Source: Strigops habroptila
Lineage: Eukaryota; Chordata; Aves; Psittaciformes; Psittacidae
Length of the DNA: 64,000 nt
Direction: 5' to 3'
NCBI RefSeq assembly: GCF_004027225.2
Contig: NC_046360.1
Span: 2,716,001 to 2,780,000 of the forward strand
Below, in pieces: positions 32,801 to 46,400 of the stretch. The notes below the pieces were generated by a model, which was given only the letters and a program-made list of their open reading frames with translations, had not been told where the DNA came from and searched no databases. Numbering within the stretch: position 1 is the stretch's first letter; each line of letters begins with the position of its first letter. The position numbers were made by a program, and so were the translations under genes.

Positions 32801-35800
32801 AAGGTGACAGCTCTAGGACACAGTGGTTACAACTGTGTTTTGAGACCTCCCTGTTCGATGGATTTTAATCCATTGGATTATGCCGCCTTGATCTTTCATT
32901 CTCCTACTCCTACTCATGTAAATGCATCACAGAGGTTGAAGCACAGCACATCAGCCCTCTTGCAGAAATCTCCTACTAGTGCTACTGCCATTTACCACCA
33001 AACCTTGCAATTTAAAACAGTTTTTCTCTCAGCAGCTAAAGTCACGAAGCTTTGTCTCCCATGTGTCCATAAATGTCCTCTGACAAATTTTCCAGCTCTT
33101 TCCCAGCCCTGCTTGCCCTGTCTGGCAGAGCGAGGGGTAATGTTCCAGCGGGGAGCTCCACTGGGCCCAGCCAGGCAGCGCTGCCCCTGGGTATGGGCAG
33201 GGGCTGAGCCTTTTCCCAAAGCCAGGGTGGAGGCTCTACTCGTACTCTACTCAGCTGTTCATTCAATACCTAGATACATTTTGGACTTCTTCCTCACTGC
33301 CAGATTTGATTGAGGTTGGAGGAAGGAGCATAAAAAAATCACATAGAACAACACAGTCACATTAGACTATTTTTAGGAAACCAGGCTAAGAATATCGGGG
33401 AATATTGAGTAGGAATATGGACAGGGTATTTGCCTGTTCAGGGTTGGTTTTTTTTTGCCATTAAATTTTTCATTTCTTCCTAAGAACAGCAGATGATCTG
33501 TCTGGGGAATTTCTCAGCCAAAATAAGCAACCTCCTGACAGGTTTCACCTGTGTCCCAGGATGCTCCGAGGATGCTTGGGATGTAAGTAAGCATCGAACA
33601 GTGACAGGGAATCACTAGTCTGCTGTGGTGTTTGGCTGCCTTGATGCAGAGATGTTTGGTGATATCCAGTAGTGGAACAAACGTTTTGTTTAAGATCCAT
33701 ACAAATTTTGATGGACACGTTGGATATTTGCCAGGGCTGGGGCTTTTTTAGGCTTCTTTTTAAACTGTAGCTGTTCATTTTATTTTAGTGCTATGACAAA
33801 GCCACTTCTGTAAGATAGGTAGCGAGAGCTTTCAGAGATCTAATCATTCTGGCGCTATAAAGGAATAAAGAAGCTGTTTCAACACCTGACTTGGAGAATG
33901 TTTTGTGTTGCTTTTTGCCTATTGAAATGCAGCTGCTACTGAAACACGATGATCTCCTCAGAATGTACAACGGGTTATTTTGTAGAATACTTTCAAGCTC
34001 ATGAAACTAATGGCATAAATCAAGAAGGTTGGCAGTTGTAATCAACATTCTAAAGCCATCCAATTCCTAAACAGTTCAGTGCCTCCTGGCCTAACCAGTC
34101 CAGTTTTACCAAAAGGAATGAAAAGAATGTTCCATTTGAAGAATTCGAGCACTCACAGAGCTTGTATCAAAAGGAGATGAAGACAGAGGTAAGTATTCTA
34201 AAAGGATATTTATGCATTAAAATGCTTGTGTATCTGGACACCTATTGTTAAACTGTCTCGATGTGATGGTAGGTGGAGACGCACGAGCCTTTTTAACAGC
34301 ACATTCAGGGAACATTCTGATTATAAGTGACGGGGTATAAAACGTTGCAGCCAGAAAAGCGGTGACAAAGATCAACTGGAACGATTTTAGCTTACAAATC
34401 AGAGCAGTTGACCTGGCGTGGTGCAGACAGTGTACAACACAAGACCAAGCCAGTTTTGCCCTTGACATTGTGGCCATTGCTCTCAAACCTGCAGTTAAAG
34501 ATTCTGCTCTTGATTTATTTTTTGACAGCATGGTTGGGAGTGCCCCAGCTGCTCCACTAAGCCACGGGTTTCAGTGATGGGCCAGAATGTGCCGGATTAG
34601 CGAGTGCTGTGCCATCCGTTGCTGCATAACAGCAGCTCCCAGTTGCTAAGCAGCTGCAGAGCCGGCTTTGCCTTCGCCACCAATCAGCTGTACTATGGGA
34701 GCAACATGGGTTCCCCTTGAGCAGTGGAGAGGAGCCGGCAGCATGAAACGGGAGCAGCAGCCATAGCAAAATCCTTCCTTCTCTGATGGGCCCCCTGGCA
34801 AAGAGGCTGGCACGAAGCAAAGGGACACTGGATGGCCCAGGAGCAGGGGGTGGCGGGGAGGGGAGAGGGAGAGCCAGCATATGTGCACAGCGGAGGCTAC
34901 AGAGACAGCAGATCTGAGCAGAGCAGGGGGCACACACCGGGGAGGAAGGAATGGGAGAGAGGCCAAATGCACAGTTCGGAATAGAAAAAACCCCAGGAGG
35001 AGAGTGCGGCATATGGAGAGGGGAAATAAAGCAGAACCTGCACAGCCTGCGAATAAATGAATAGAAAATACAGGAAGAGAGGGAAGGAGCTTGATTCATT
35101 ACTGGCCTTCTTCACCTTGTGGAGAGAGCTACACCCGGGAAGAGGAGGTGTGGAATACAACAGCATCTTTCATGTTTGGCAGTGAACTGTAGGTTTTACA
35201 TTTCAACCCCTGCCATTCGTGGTGGTCTCGCTGCATAGCCCCTGCCTTTTGTTCACACTTGATTCCTGCAGGCTCGGTTCTTATCTTTGCTAGTTTCTGA
35301 TTTTTTTTTCACACTTGCTTTAGCTTTTTTGGGTGTTTCTTTTTTCCAAGGTAAGTCTTAAAATACTTTTTCCAGATACTTTAACTGCTTAACCTTCAAG
35401 AGAGCAGGCCACTGCTAATTCCTAACTGAAGTTAGTTACCACTATATCCTCCAAGCCATCACTGCTTTTCTCCCCCCATCTCTCCATCCAGGAGCTGCTG
35501 ATGGAGAACAGGGTTCCATTTGCTTCCTGACGCCTTCCCCTGCATGTTATCTTTCCTTTTCCTTGCACAGAGCCTGCCAGCAGCCTGGGAAGACTTGCTG
35601 CTAGCAGCGGGCAGGAAGTGGTTCCTGTGGCAGCAAATTATCACAAACGCCTGACACGCTGCGTAAGGAGTGGGGTAGCAATGTCACAAACGTCTGCGGG
35701 GTGTTGTGACCAAAAGAGATTGTAGTTCCACCACCACTCAGCTGCCCACATGAAAAAATACTCCATGGTCTCAGCGCCTAACGTGCAATTGGCTGCATAA

Positions 35801-38800
35801 TAGGAAATGCCAGCCGAGCTGGCAGGGGAGCTGCACGTTCCTCTTCCTGGCTCCTCCAGACAAGAGGATTGAGGGACATATTTAGACAGGAGGGTGGGGA
35901 GAGGAATGGAAGCTCGTGCAGCTGTTGCCCTGTGCTGCAGCCAGCCCTGTCTTGCCTGGAGGCCTGTAACTGGGAACAAGTTTCCTCAGGTCCAAGATTG
36001 AGTCCTAAAAGGAAAACCGAGGTGCCCACTCAGATCTACGGTGGAAAGGGTTTGGTATAGATTCTATGTGTGTGTACTTCAAGCCAAGAAGAAGTTGACA
36101 AATACACAGCCATATGTATAGAAGATTTTTGCCTAAGGTGCTATATTTGTTTCCTGCTTCCATTTGTCTGAAGTCCTGTATCTTTGAGCAGGCACTGTCT
36201 ATGCTATTGTTAGACTCCTAAGACTTAAATATGTAAAGATATATTAAAGATATATCTTAAAAGATACAGAGGCACTGACATATTACAAGTAGAGTCAGCT
36301 GCCTTTTACACAGGAGCATTTTTAACATTGTGAGAGATGTAAGTTTAATTAGAATGGTTTTAACCAGGAAGTCTCCCCACCTTAAGAAATCAGAGCTACT
36401 ATGTTAATCCCAGTAAGCAACTGGGAACTTGACAGCGTTCCTGTTGTTACAATGAGAGTCAGGAAGGGTGGAATGTGTGTAGGAAGGGAGAAACGCACAG
36501 GAAACATGCCATCAAGGACAGCGGTGTCGAGCGCCACAGGCAGCGCGCCAGCCTGTGTTTGGTGATGGCCCGTGGGCTGCAGCAGTGCTGGGAGGTTGCT
36601 GCCCTCTACGTGCCTGTGCACACCAGATCACCCCACCACAATTGCTCAAGCACCTTCCCAACCCGCTCTGACAGCTCGCAACAAGGGCCTGCAGCCAGGC
36701 TGCTCTGCACCAACCACCCATCCAGCTCTCACAAGCGCAGCACAGGCCAAAAATCACAGCTCTAAAGCAAACGTCACAATTACAACTGGGTTTATTGGCA
36801 GTTATTAATTATCCTGCTCTGAGAATCGCTGTTTCTTTGCAGGGTTTGCTCTGGATGGGTTAATGGCTACTCTCAGGTCTGAGATAGACTCAGTCTGCGC
36901 CTGTCCTTTGTCTAGCGATGCTCTGACAAGCCACAGACCTCTCTGGCTCCTGCCAAACCTCCATCCCTATGGATGAGTTTCTTCCCAGCCAGACAACGAC
37001 AGAGAGAGTGCTTCCAACTTAGCCCTCCCTGTACATCCAGCACTCCACAAGAAACAAGCATAAATTACAGTGTCTCTCATAGGCATATAAACAGAGGCTT
37101 TTATCTTCTCTTCCGTCTGTAGGAAGTTTGCACAAATATCAGATGGGAAGACACAAACTTCACACATTAACTGCTCTTTAACGTTGGTGCCATACATCAC
37201 TCAGCAAAAGCCTGCCCCTACTTCATCCACAGCCCTTTCTCCTACAGCCTATTTTACTCCTTTTTTTCTCCTCCTGTGAATATTCCCAGTTTTTCCATGC
37301 TCTTGTTCAAAAGGTTTGAGAGCTTCCTGGGTCAGTTGCAAGAGTGATGGCTATTGCACAGCCAATGCAGCAGTGAAGTGTTGATCAAAGCCTGACTCTT
37401 TTAATGGCTCTGAAACACACGTGCTTATACAGGCTGCATTGTAGCTCACACAGTGGAAAGCATATTTAGCAAGCCAAACCTGGGATCATTTAAACCTGAG
37501 GTTCTCAAAAGCCTCCCAAAACCATACAGCTCCACACATTTCAGGTTTAGTGGAATCTACCAACCCATTTTCGTGGAGCATAACCCAGATTTGGCCATCC
37601 ACAGTGGACTCACCTACTCCACACTTGTCCCTGCTGCATAAACTAAAGAAGCTGCATGTAGCTCCTGCTCTGCTGCTTTGGTCATCTTCATTAACATACA
37701 CTCCTGCTGGTTTCAGTCCTCCCTTGACTCTAAACCACACGTACCGGAAAACAAAATCTCTCTCTCTACCAGGAATTACCTTCTTTGGGAATGGGAGAAG
37801 AAGGGAAAAGTAACCTGAAGAAAGCAGATACTGCAAAGCATGCTCTGATTTTGGAAAAAAACCTAACATCTCTGTGCTTGCTGAGTCAGGTGGACTGCTG
37901 GGTAATGAAAACACAGGAAAGCATAAGCCAGGGGGATATTAGGGATGTATACTAAAGCAATGGGTAAAAATGCATTATACTGCAAGGAAAGCTGTTTACA
38001 GCCCCTTTCCCTATGTTTCCCAAAATTACTTCCTGATGGGATTTATTCTCTGCTGCGGATCTGGATGCAGAAGAGCATCTGGGGCTGATTAATTTCACGC
38101 AGATCTGTAGCAGAGCCCTGTGCTCACACTCAGCCACGAGCAAGCCCGTGCATCGCTCCTGAACCCACTGCTTCTGACTGTTCCCATGGTAAAAGCAAGC
38201 ACAGCTCCCAACGCCAACACAGCCTGCAGAGCTCGCCTGAAACAAGGCAGTTTGAATCCCCCTCACTTCTCAGCACAGAGGTGGAGGATGAGATCCAGCA
38301 TCACTGTGATAGCTCTGCCAGCCTGTGTTGACAAATTCCTCCCCATCACTCAGTGAAGCTGTGCCAGCACATCTGGGAGACACACACATCGCCCAGATCC
38401 GTGGGGGCAGAGTTATGGTGCCGTTGGCAGACACTTGCTTGTTCATTTCATGCTTTTCAGAGATCAGTCATTGTGTTTGATGTTCCAGAAAAACACAGGA
38501 TCGTTGGCTCATCTTAACCTTGTGCTAGCTATCTTTTACAACAGAACTTGGCTTCAGAATTCACACTTCAATGAGGAACAGCAGCTTGAAACTGCCCCAT
38601 AGCCTCTACTGTATCAGGCTAAGATGCTACCATGTTGATTTACACACTCTTCACGTTTGTAAAGCAGGTTTTTTCCCCACCACGACTGTTGTTTCATTAG
38701 AAACAACTCAGTTTCTAATGAAAGGTGAGATTCAAAATACAGCACGCTGGCCACACATGTATCAGGTAGGCCATATTTGGCCCACATAGTTGGCACCCTG

Positions 38801-41800
38801 ATTTAAAACCTACCAGAGAAAATAACCCAAGAAACAGTATGTGTTCCCTGTAAATAGCTGCTCTCTTGGTAGTTGGTGTGTGGTTTATGAACAAAATCTG
38901 TCCAAACTGCATCAGAGTGCCTGATTTTGCTGAGTTGTGTGTCTAATTTGGCTAACACCTTTGCTGCACACCATTGTCCTGTTTTCTTTCATAGCCTTCT
39001 GAACCCACTGTTAGCATTGGGACAGGTTTTATGTAGAGTTTATTGAAAGATTTTTGCACTTATTTAGTGCATGGGCCGTTTGAGCCAAGTGAAACAGGAA
39101 CTATATTCCTAAGGCATGAAAAGGCAGAAAGGAAATTTTCTTCTTGAAATATAGTTTTTTCCACATTACTTAATAGTCTAGAAAGTTAATACCTTTCTGG
39201 CAGCAGTTCCCACTGGGAGTAAAAAATATGGTTCCTACTCAGCCAAACAACAATGTCATAATGTTTTAGGTTGGGTTAAACGTCTCAGAAACTGGCAGGT
39301 GTCACAGCCACCTTGCCTTCAGTGAAAAAGGCAATTGAGAGAGCCCTTATGAAACAAGGGATTTACATCAGTCAGGGCTACTACACAAAAAGCAGGCACA
39401 TGGCAACGTTTGAATAGATGGTGAATCATGTGGCCCAGGGGATTTTTCAGGGTGGGGGCGTGTGTGTAGAATATCAGGCCATGAGGACCAGATGGTAGAG
39501 CTCTGCATGTGCAAGAGAAACAGCAAGAAACACTACAGCAATGGATACTGAGAAGCAGCTGAAAGTCAAGGGGACTGGGAGCTTTGATTTGGGGAAAAAA
39601 GCTATTTCTAGTGTTGAGTGAAGGCCAAAGGAGCGTTGGCACTGTGAGCAAAACACAACTGAAAAGACAATTTTGTACAGCTGTTCTGTAAACAAATTGA
39701 ATTACCTTGAAAATATGCCTTTGAGCTTTGTCACAGGCTGCTCCTCTTACACTGTCACTCACAACTTCTGTGTGTGTGCAAGGCCAGTTCAGCTCTCCCA
39801 CATGGCAGTTTCCCCTTCTCTGTCTGCCCTGTCTGTTCACACTAAATGCTGTGGGGCGGAAGATGTTCTTCAGTAGGGCCTGTGCACATGACAAACAATT
39901 GTTGCCCTTGTGTAACATCCCAAATTTATCAGAAAATCACTCTACTTACATGATAACTCCCATTCTTTAGAGCCTGTCTTTCCTATTGTGAACTCGTCAG
40001 GGCATCATCTCTTGCTCTGTATGTACATGCTGCAGTGGGAATTCCTGGCTGAAAACACAAATAATTAACTTCAGTGGTAATGTTAAAAATGGAGATTTAA
40101 GGCTTTGTCTTGTTATGCATGTTCTTAACTAAGCTTATGAATATTTCCTTTTACATAAATGGGGCTACTTGTTATTACTAAGCTTATGTTTAAGTCTTTG
40201 TAAAGCTGGGAAAACTGAAGTGTATGTAAAAAACATAGTCCTAAAGACATTTAGGAAGAACAGGTCCCCATTCTTGTCTAGCTTATATTACCATATAAAC
40301 TAATAATGTGAGTATACAGCAGATGGCGTGTGCTGTTACTCCTCAATTGCAGTTGTGGCTACACAATTGTATCAGTATCACTAGTCTGGGACCTTGCTGG
40401 TTAGCTAAAATTGTTGTATTTTCCATTAGGAATATTACTGCAAGCCATGTTCCTTACCCTAAGGGCATGCACTATAGTAGAGCTTAAGTGATTGGAAACT
40501 TAAAACTTTCACGGTACTCAGAGTTCCTCCAGACAGAAGGGAGCTAACCAGAATATCCTGTCACATCTGGTAACATATTTACTCTTTGTGGTTTTGAGAA
40601 ATGGGAGTATCAACTTATTTCATCACCCTGTAGTGTAAAGTCAGAGCTCCAATACTGAACCTAATCTGTGAGACTTTTTTGGGTGTCTTCATACTAACTT
40701 GAATTACCCATCAATACCATCTAGAGTGTTAAAACATCTTTTAAAAATCATAAACTTCCAGCAGTTTTCCCAGCCTGTCACTCTTTCCTATTATTTTCCT
40801 TGGCAATAGTGAGGCAACAAATTGGTAACGAGATGGGAACACAGATATTTACCATACTCCATTAAAGTCTTGACTTTGGTACGCTCACTGCAAATCTCTG
40901 TGTGAACATTGACTCTTGCCCTGCAGATGTGTAAGCTTTCAGTAAAACAACTTGTGCCAAAATCAATATAGAGGCCAAAACAGAAGTAGGAGAAGGACAC
41001 TTGTAATTAATAATGATTAGATTTGAATTTTACTAATTGAGGGTTGAATCTTCCTCCATTTAAATCAGTGGCAGAATTCCAGATTAGATTTTACTTTTTC
41101 ACAGTCAGCAACATCCACTTAGCTCTTGCACAGGACTTTATATGCCTAAAGCTCTGCGTACCCATTAATTAAAGCTAAGTAACTGAGGCACTGAGTGCTG
41201 TGTTTCTTCAATACTAAGTTGACTCACTACAAATAAACCATCCATTACTTTAACACACTCTTTGGAGTGTTTACAGTTGATTTTACAATCTACTCATTTT
41301 AGACTGTTTTGTCCCAAACCTAAAATGTACAGATCTAAAAGGTTTCCTGAACTATGAAATGTAGGAGACAAAGCTGTGAGAAATGTAAATATTGTTTTGT
41401 GAGATTTGCAAAAAAAAAAACAAACCCCAAAAGGCAAAAAACCCCAACCTAACAACGACCCACAATATACTTTTAGACCCCCCCAAACTTTTATGGCAAT
41501 AATTGACTTGAAAAAAAACCTTTGAATTACAGTTCTCAGTTACAGGAAGACTATTATCTGCTGATTGTATCATACATAGCGTGATGCTGGGTTTGAGCCA
41601 GCTCCAAATAAACTGTTTCAGGGTAAAATAATTCTTTCCTGGATGATTCTGAATGCCCTCAGCCACTGCAGTCTACAGGAGCTGCCGGCTTTTGCTGTGC
41701 TCTAGATAAGAGATACAAGATTGTGGTTCGTAAAGCATCTTTTTGACAGCTTGCATATTCTACACGGTTGAATTAACTTTTTCCTCGGTAAAATGATTAG

Positions 41801-42700
41801 CTTTGAATAGGTGTGAACTTGGCTGCTTTTTATTGTTGTTATTTAGATTATAGAACGTTTTGTTGGTTATTTCCATGCCTTTCTGACCTCCTATCATAGA
41901 AATACCCTTTTTGTTTGCCCTCTGCACAAAGCAGCCTTTCCTTGAAAGAGATGCGGAGCGCAGCCGTGTTTGCATTCGGTCTGGAAGGCCATCTAGTGAC
42001 ACAACCGTGCAGCAGAAAATGCAAAACCCTGCCGGAGTTGTCATTCTTTTTTCCCCTTAGTTGCATTCAGTGATCTTGCTCCACTCAATCATGCCCTTGG
42101 GGGTTTCTTGCTATTCCCACAAGCGGCATTTCAAAACTCTTAAGCGTTAATTTTGATTTCTTAAGAGCTGGGGGGCGTTTATTTGGCACAGAGCACACCG
42201 TTAATCCCTGTTAGGAAAGAAACACCATGTTTTGTGCAGAACGGTGATAGATCGGACCCGAGCATACCTGCCACAAACACAGCCTCACTCCCTGACCTGT
42301 GTATCAGAGCAAAACGTACCTGGCTGCTGTATTCCTCTGCCTTCCATGGTACAGAACACCAGGCAGGTGCCTGGGGCCACCACATCTGCAATTAAAATGC
42401 AAAATGCCCGTTTATTTCCATCGCAGCTCACCTTGGATGGCCAAACTGGGCGAATAAGCAATGAGCAGAGCTGTTGGTTCCCACTCCAGCATTAAACACT
42501 GTAGAAAACAAGCAGCAGGTCACCTCCAGTGCCAGCAACAAGATGTGCTTCAGGGGGTACCTCAGGGAGTCTCTGCCTGCCCCCGCCATGGCTTGGCACT
42601 GCACCCCTCAGCATCGGGACTGGGGTCCACCACTGCAGAGACACTGAGCTTGGACTGAAGACATTCCCTGGTGTGAAACATGGTGTTTGAGGTCCAAAAG
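29885..42700. other. Intergenic interval between the second CpG block and RHOF
   Basis: I recognise no protein gene on either strand. The content is unique sequence with several plus-strand splice-like sites: a pyrimidine-tract acceptor near 31112, an AGAG|GTAAGT donor at 34188-34189 and an AAG|GTAAGT donor at 35350-35351. It also holds CTCF-like motifs (36600, 40316, 41987) and a 13-base perfect hairpin (38692-38723). Confidence 0.55.
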
Positions 42701-42829
42701 GGCTCCATGAAGGAGTAAATGAGGACAGAGGGAGGACGTGGTGCCACAGTTGCTAGATGGCGACAAGCACCCAAGTGTGGGCAACATGGCGGGTGGTGGG
42801 GAGAGCAGCGGGGACAGAGCCCACTGTGT

Positions 42830-43420
42830 GGAGGCCTCGGCGGGAGGGCGGGGTGAGCAGCTCCCGTGGGCTCGGAGGGGAAAAAGCCTGAGGGGCTCCT
42901 GTGGTGCCCACCGCGACTGCCTCTGCCTCAGCGCCAGGGACCTGGGTGGCCCCACAGCGGCGTCGAAGGGGCTCGGGCCTTCGGGCCCCGGGGTTATGCG
43001 GGCTGAGGTGGCGGCGCGGCCCCGGGCGGGGCCCTGAGGCGCCGGCGCCCGGGGCGCGACCAATCCCCATCGGGGCGCGGGCGGTGCCTGCCCGCCCCGG
43101 GGCACCCGGAGCGCTGAGGGGGAGCCGCGTCTCGGCCCCGCTCCGCTCCATGGAGGCGGCCAACGGGGCCCTGCCCGAGGGCGCGGCGGGGGGCTCCCGC
43201 GGCAGCGCGGCCGCCCCGTCGGCCAGGAAGCAGGTGAAGGTGGTGATCGTGGGGGACGGCGGCTGCGGGAAGACTTCGCTGCTGATGGTGTACGCTAAGG
43301 GCGCCTTCCCGGAGGTGAGCGGGCAGCCCCGCCGCCGGGCCCGGGCTGGACGGGGGGGCGAGGGGCTGGGGACCGGCCGGAGCGAGCTGCTTGTCCCTGT
43401 CTAGAACGGCTTCTCCTCCC
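42830..43420 (+). promoter_or_regulatory. RHOF: CpG island, RHOF promoter and first exon
   Basis: This GC- and CpG-dense stretch surrounds the RHOF start codon. A CCAAT box lies at 43060-43064, and GC-box-like GGGGCG/GGGCGG runs lie at about 43022-43085. A YY1-like AACATGGCGGG lies at 42783-42793. No convincing TATA box is present, as is typical of CpG-island promoters. The transcription start is probably within about 100 bases upstream of the ATG, but this is not resolved. Confidence 0.75.
43150..43314 (+). CDS. RHOF: RHOF exon 1 (codons 1-55, P-loop)
   Basis: This exon starts at the first in-frame ATG before the GTPase fold and encodes an Ala/Gly-rich leader followed by [19 protein letters not shown]. 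It ends in phase 0 at GTGAGC. The start context has a favourable G at +4 but a T at -3. The frame is open upstream for more than 80 codons without another ATG. Confidence 0.93.
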
Positions 43421-46400
43421 TCTGCAGCAATACGCACCGTCCGTCTTCGAGAAGTACACTACCAGCGTTACGGTGGGCAAGAAGGAGGTCACCCTAAACT
43501 TGTACGACACCGCAGGTAAGGGGGTTTCGCATCGTGCTTTCCATTTCCCCCATCCCAGCAGGATCAGGGGGCAGTTTCTGGGAAGGAGTCATGCTGGGGC
43601 ATTGGCCTGGGACTGAGCCCAAACCCAGCCCTCAGCTTTTCATACTTTCAGCTAAATAAGCAGAAACTGCTTTTACCGGTGTAAAACGTTGCTCCCGTGA
43701 ACGTGCCCCTGTTTGTGTTCCAGCAACTTTTGCGGTGTCAACTTAAACCAGACTGGTAGACGAAGACTGTAAAGCTGAACACATTTTCTTTTCTACAGGC
43801 ATACTTTTAGCATAATACCACGGTTAAAAGTGCTAGAGATGAAAGTACAAACCAAACAACAACTGTTACCTGTTGCATGCATAAATGTGCCTCCCAGAAG
43901 AAAAGACAACTGCCTTGTCTAAAGGCAGTTCTAGCCAGAGACTCATTCACTATCCGTGTTTATTAAGAAAAATCAAATCAAATAGCAAACATATCTGAAA
44001 GTATTAAAACCCAGCTCCCACATGCAAAGCATAATACAATCAACCAGGAAACTATTTTAATCTTCTGCCACATGTGATCAAATAGTGAAGGAGAAAAAAG
44101 GCTGGTTTGTGTTCAAAAGGCTGGAGCAGTAAAAGTCATTTGAAAATGGTGGTAGTTCATTTGGGTTTCATGTCAGAAAGTTGTGAAATGGTTTGTGTTC
44201 AACTTCATTCAAAGTTCCTTGGCTCTGTTACCCAGCTGCGCTCCTAAATGAACCCTAAAATTGACATGTGCTCCCTTCCAGCTGAGTGGAAGTCATCTGT
44301 TTCAGTTCAACACTGTGGAGCTGTTACAAATTTACACCAAGACAAATACAAACCGAGTGCAGTCCACGTTCATTTCTAATAGTTGTAAAGCACGCTTACC
44401 TTCTTGCATGCTGTACATGATATCTGAATAGATAACTTTAAAGGCTTTGAATCTAAAAGTGAATTTTATTACTAATCTTTACTGCAGTTTAGTAAGATCC
44501 TAAGCACCTATTTTGCCAATGTATCTTCTTGTGTCAATGTTACTGTTCTCGTGTCCAGTGATTTGGATAATGTAGCTTCTACTGAACGGCAAAGCTTTTG
44601 TGTTGGAAAAGAGAAGGGCTGAAATCTACTGTGAGCAACCAAAGAGGGATTTCCTTAATACAGTGTGTTGGCAGAAAGAACTTGTCACAGTGAGCTTGTT
44701 GAGTTCTTATGTTTGTTCTCTGTCAGTGTGGAATTTTTGCCTGTCACGCAGATCTTGACACTTGGCCGGCTCTCATTTAAAATCACCGTGCTTCCGCTTC
44801 TGATATTTGCCTTTGGAGTCTCTTCCAGGCTTCAAGGAACATGGGCTGGATCCCAGAAGCGATGGTAGGTCGGGCAGGTTCAGTGTTGCAGCATTGACCT
44901 CTCGCAAGCCTGACGCAAGAGCCCAGCTCCTTGCGTCAGGGAGAGTTCAGCTCTGCGCAAGACCTAACCGCTTTCCATCCCTCATCTGGAAACCTTGAAA
45001 CCCAACATGTTTCACCACCCAAAAGAGTGTCATGGCCACCAGGTGACAAGTTGCTGGAGGCTGCTGGCACTTGTCTCCTCCCTTCCTGTTAAGTTTCTTT
45101 TGCTTTGCATGAGACACATCAAGATTATCAGGTGCAAAGAAAGGGGGGATGTTGCCACCTTGGTTGAGGCATTTGCTGGGGAGAGGAAAAGACTTGGATT
45201 TTGTTTCTGTTTCAAAGCTGCAGATGTAGTTTTATGTTACAGATGTGTCATACTCTGTCATTCAAGCAGCTTTTCATCCTCTTTCTGAAGCTGGCAGTTA
45301 GACTAGAGGAAGAACTCACTTGAGCACACATTTTAATCCCATCCTGTTTTTAATAATACAAACCCGATGCTGAGTTCCTTAGGGCTTAGACTAGGACCAA
45401 GACTTATGTCCTGTCCTCCAAGTTCAAATAGTGCAGTAAGAGAAGAGCAAGGGGAGTGCCCAGCTCAGGAGACGAGAGCTCCCATCCTTCTGCCACATGG
45501 ATGCAGCACGGGAGATGCAGTTTTGGAGTCGGTGTTTCACTGTGTTGACTTGTTTCTGTCATATCATGCACCAGCAGCCCATTAAATTCCTCTTTCAGCT
45601 GGGAGATGATGCTCTGGGGTGGGTGTACAGCACAAATTGCAGCTTAAAGAGGAGTCTAAACATACGACTTACTACGGGAAGTACAGTGGTTTAACGGTGC
45701 GCCATATCACCCATATTTTATGAATCATCTTCTGACTTACCGAGCTGCTTGAGTTGGTCGTGCTCTTCTCTAAAACATGCTTGTGTTTTGCTTCTCAGTC
45801 TGAAGGCTTCCCAAATAATTCAATTATAAAATCACTGAAATAGGATCAAAAGGATGTAAAACCATTTCTGAAGGGAAGGGCTTCAGCAAAGTACCCTGTA
45901 GCACTGTAGAGGAGAGGGCAAAGCTGTTCTACGAAGTGTCACTGCATCTTCATGAAGCACCCACTGCCAAAAGGACTTTGATATTTTTAGGATCTTGCTA
46001 GGAGCAACACCAAATAGAGTTGCATGTTCTTCAGCATCAGGGGAAAGTAAAGGACAGGTTCAGCTCTGTGGTCTGTTTAAAGTTAAAAGGATTCTTTGTA
46101 TTATCAAGTCTTGTGCAGCTTGAGACTTGTCCTACTTACTGGAGGAGGACACAAACAAAGTGTTTAAGAATCAAACAGCTCAAGCTACAACAGGTATTTT
46201 TTTCTTTACAAGAATTTTGGTAACAAGTGAAGTTAATAGGTTAGTCTAAAATACACTTGAATAACAACAAATGAAGTTAATAAGTTAGTCTAAAATATAC
46301 TGGAATAACATTTTTTGGTGAGACTTTTGTACTCTGCTACTCTGTCTTCCTCATCAGACACCTCTTGGTATTGCAGGAAGTTGGTGGTATACATACGCAA

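Noticed and set aside
34557-35099. A 180-codon minus frame rich in Pro, Ser and Cys
   Set aside because: It is produced by a purine-rich plus strand (34740-35060); I see no homology.
42753-43163. Minus-strand frame opposite RHOF exon 1
   Set aside because: It is a mirror of the GC-rich first exon and promoter; no homology.
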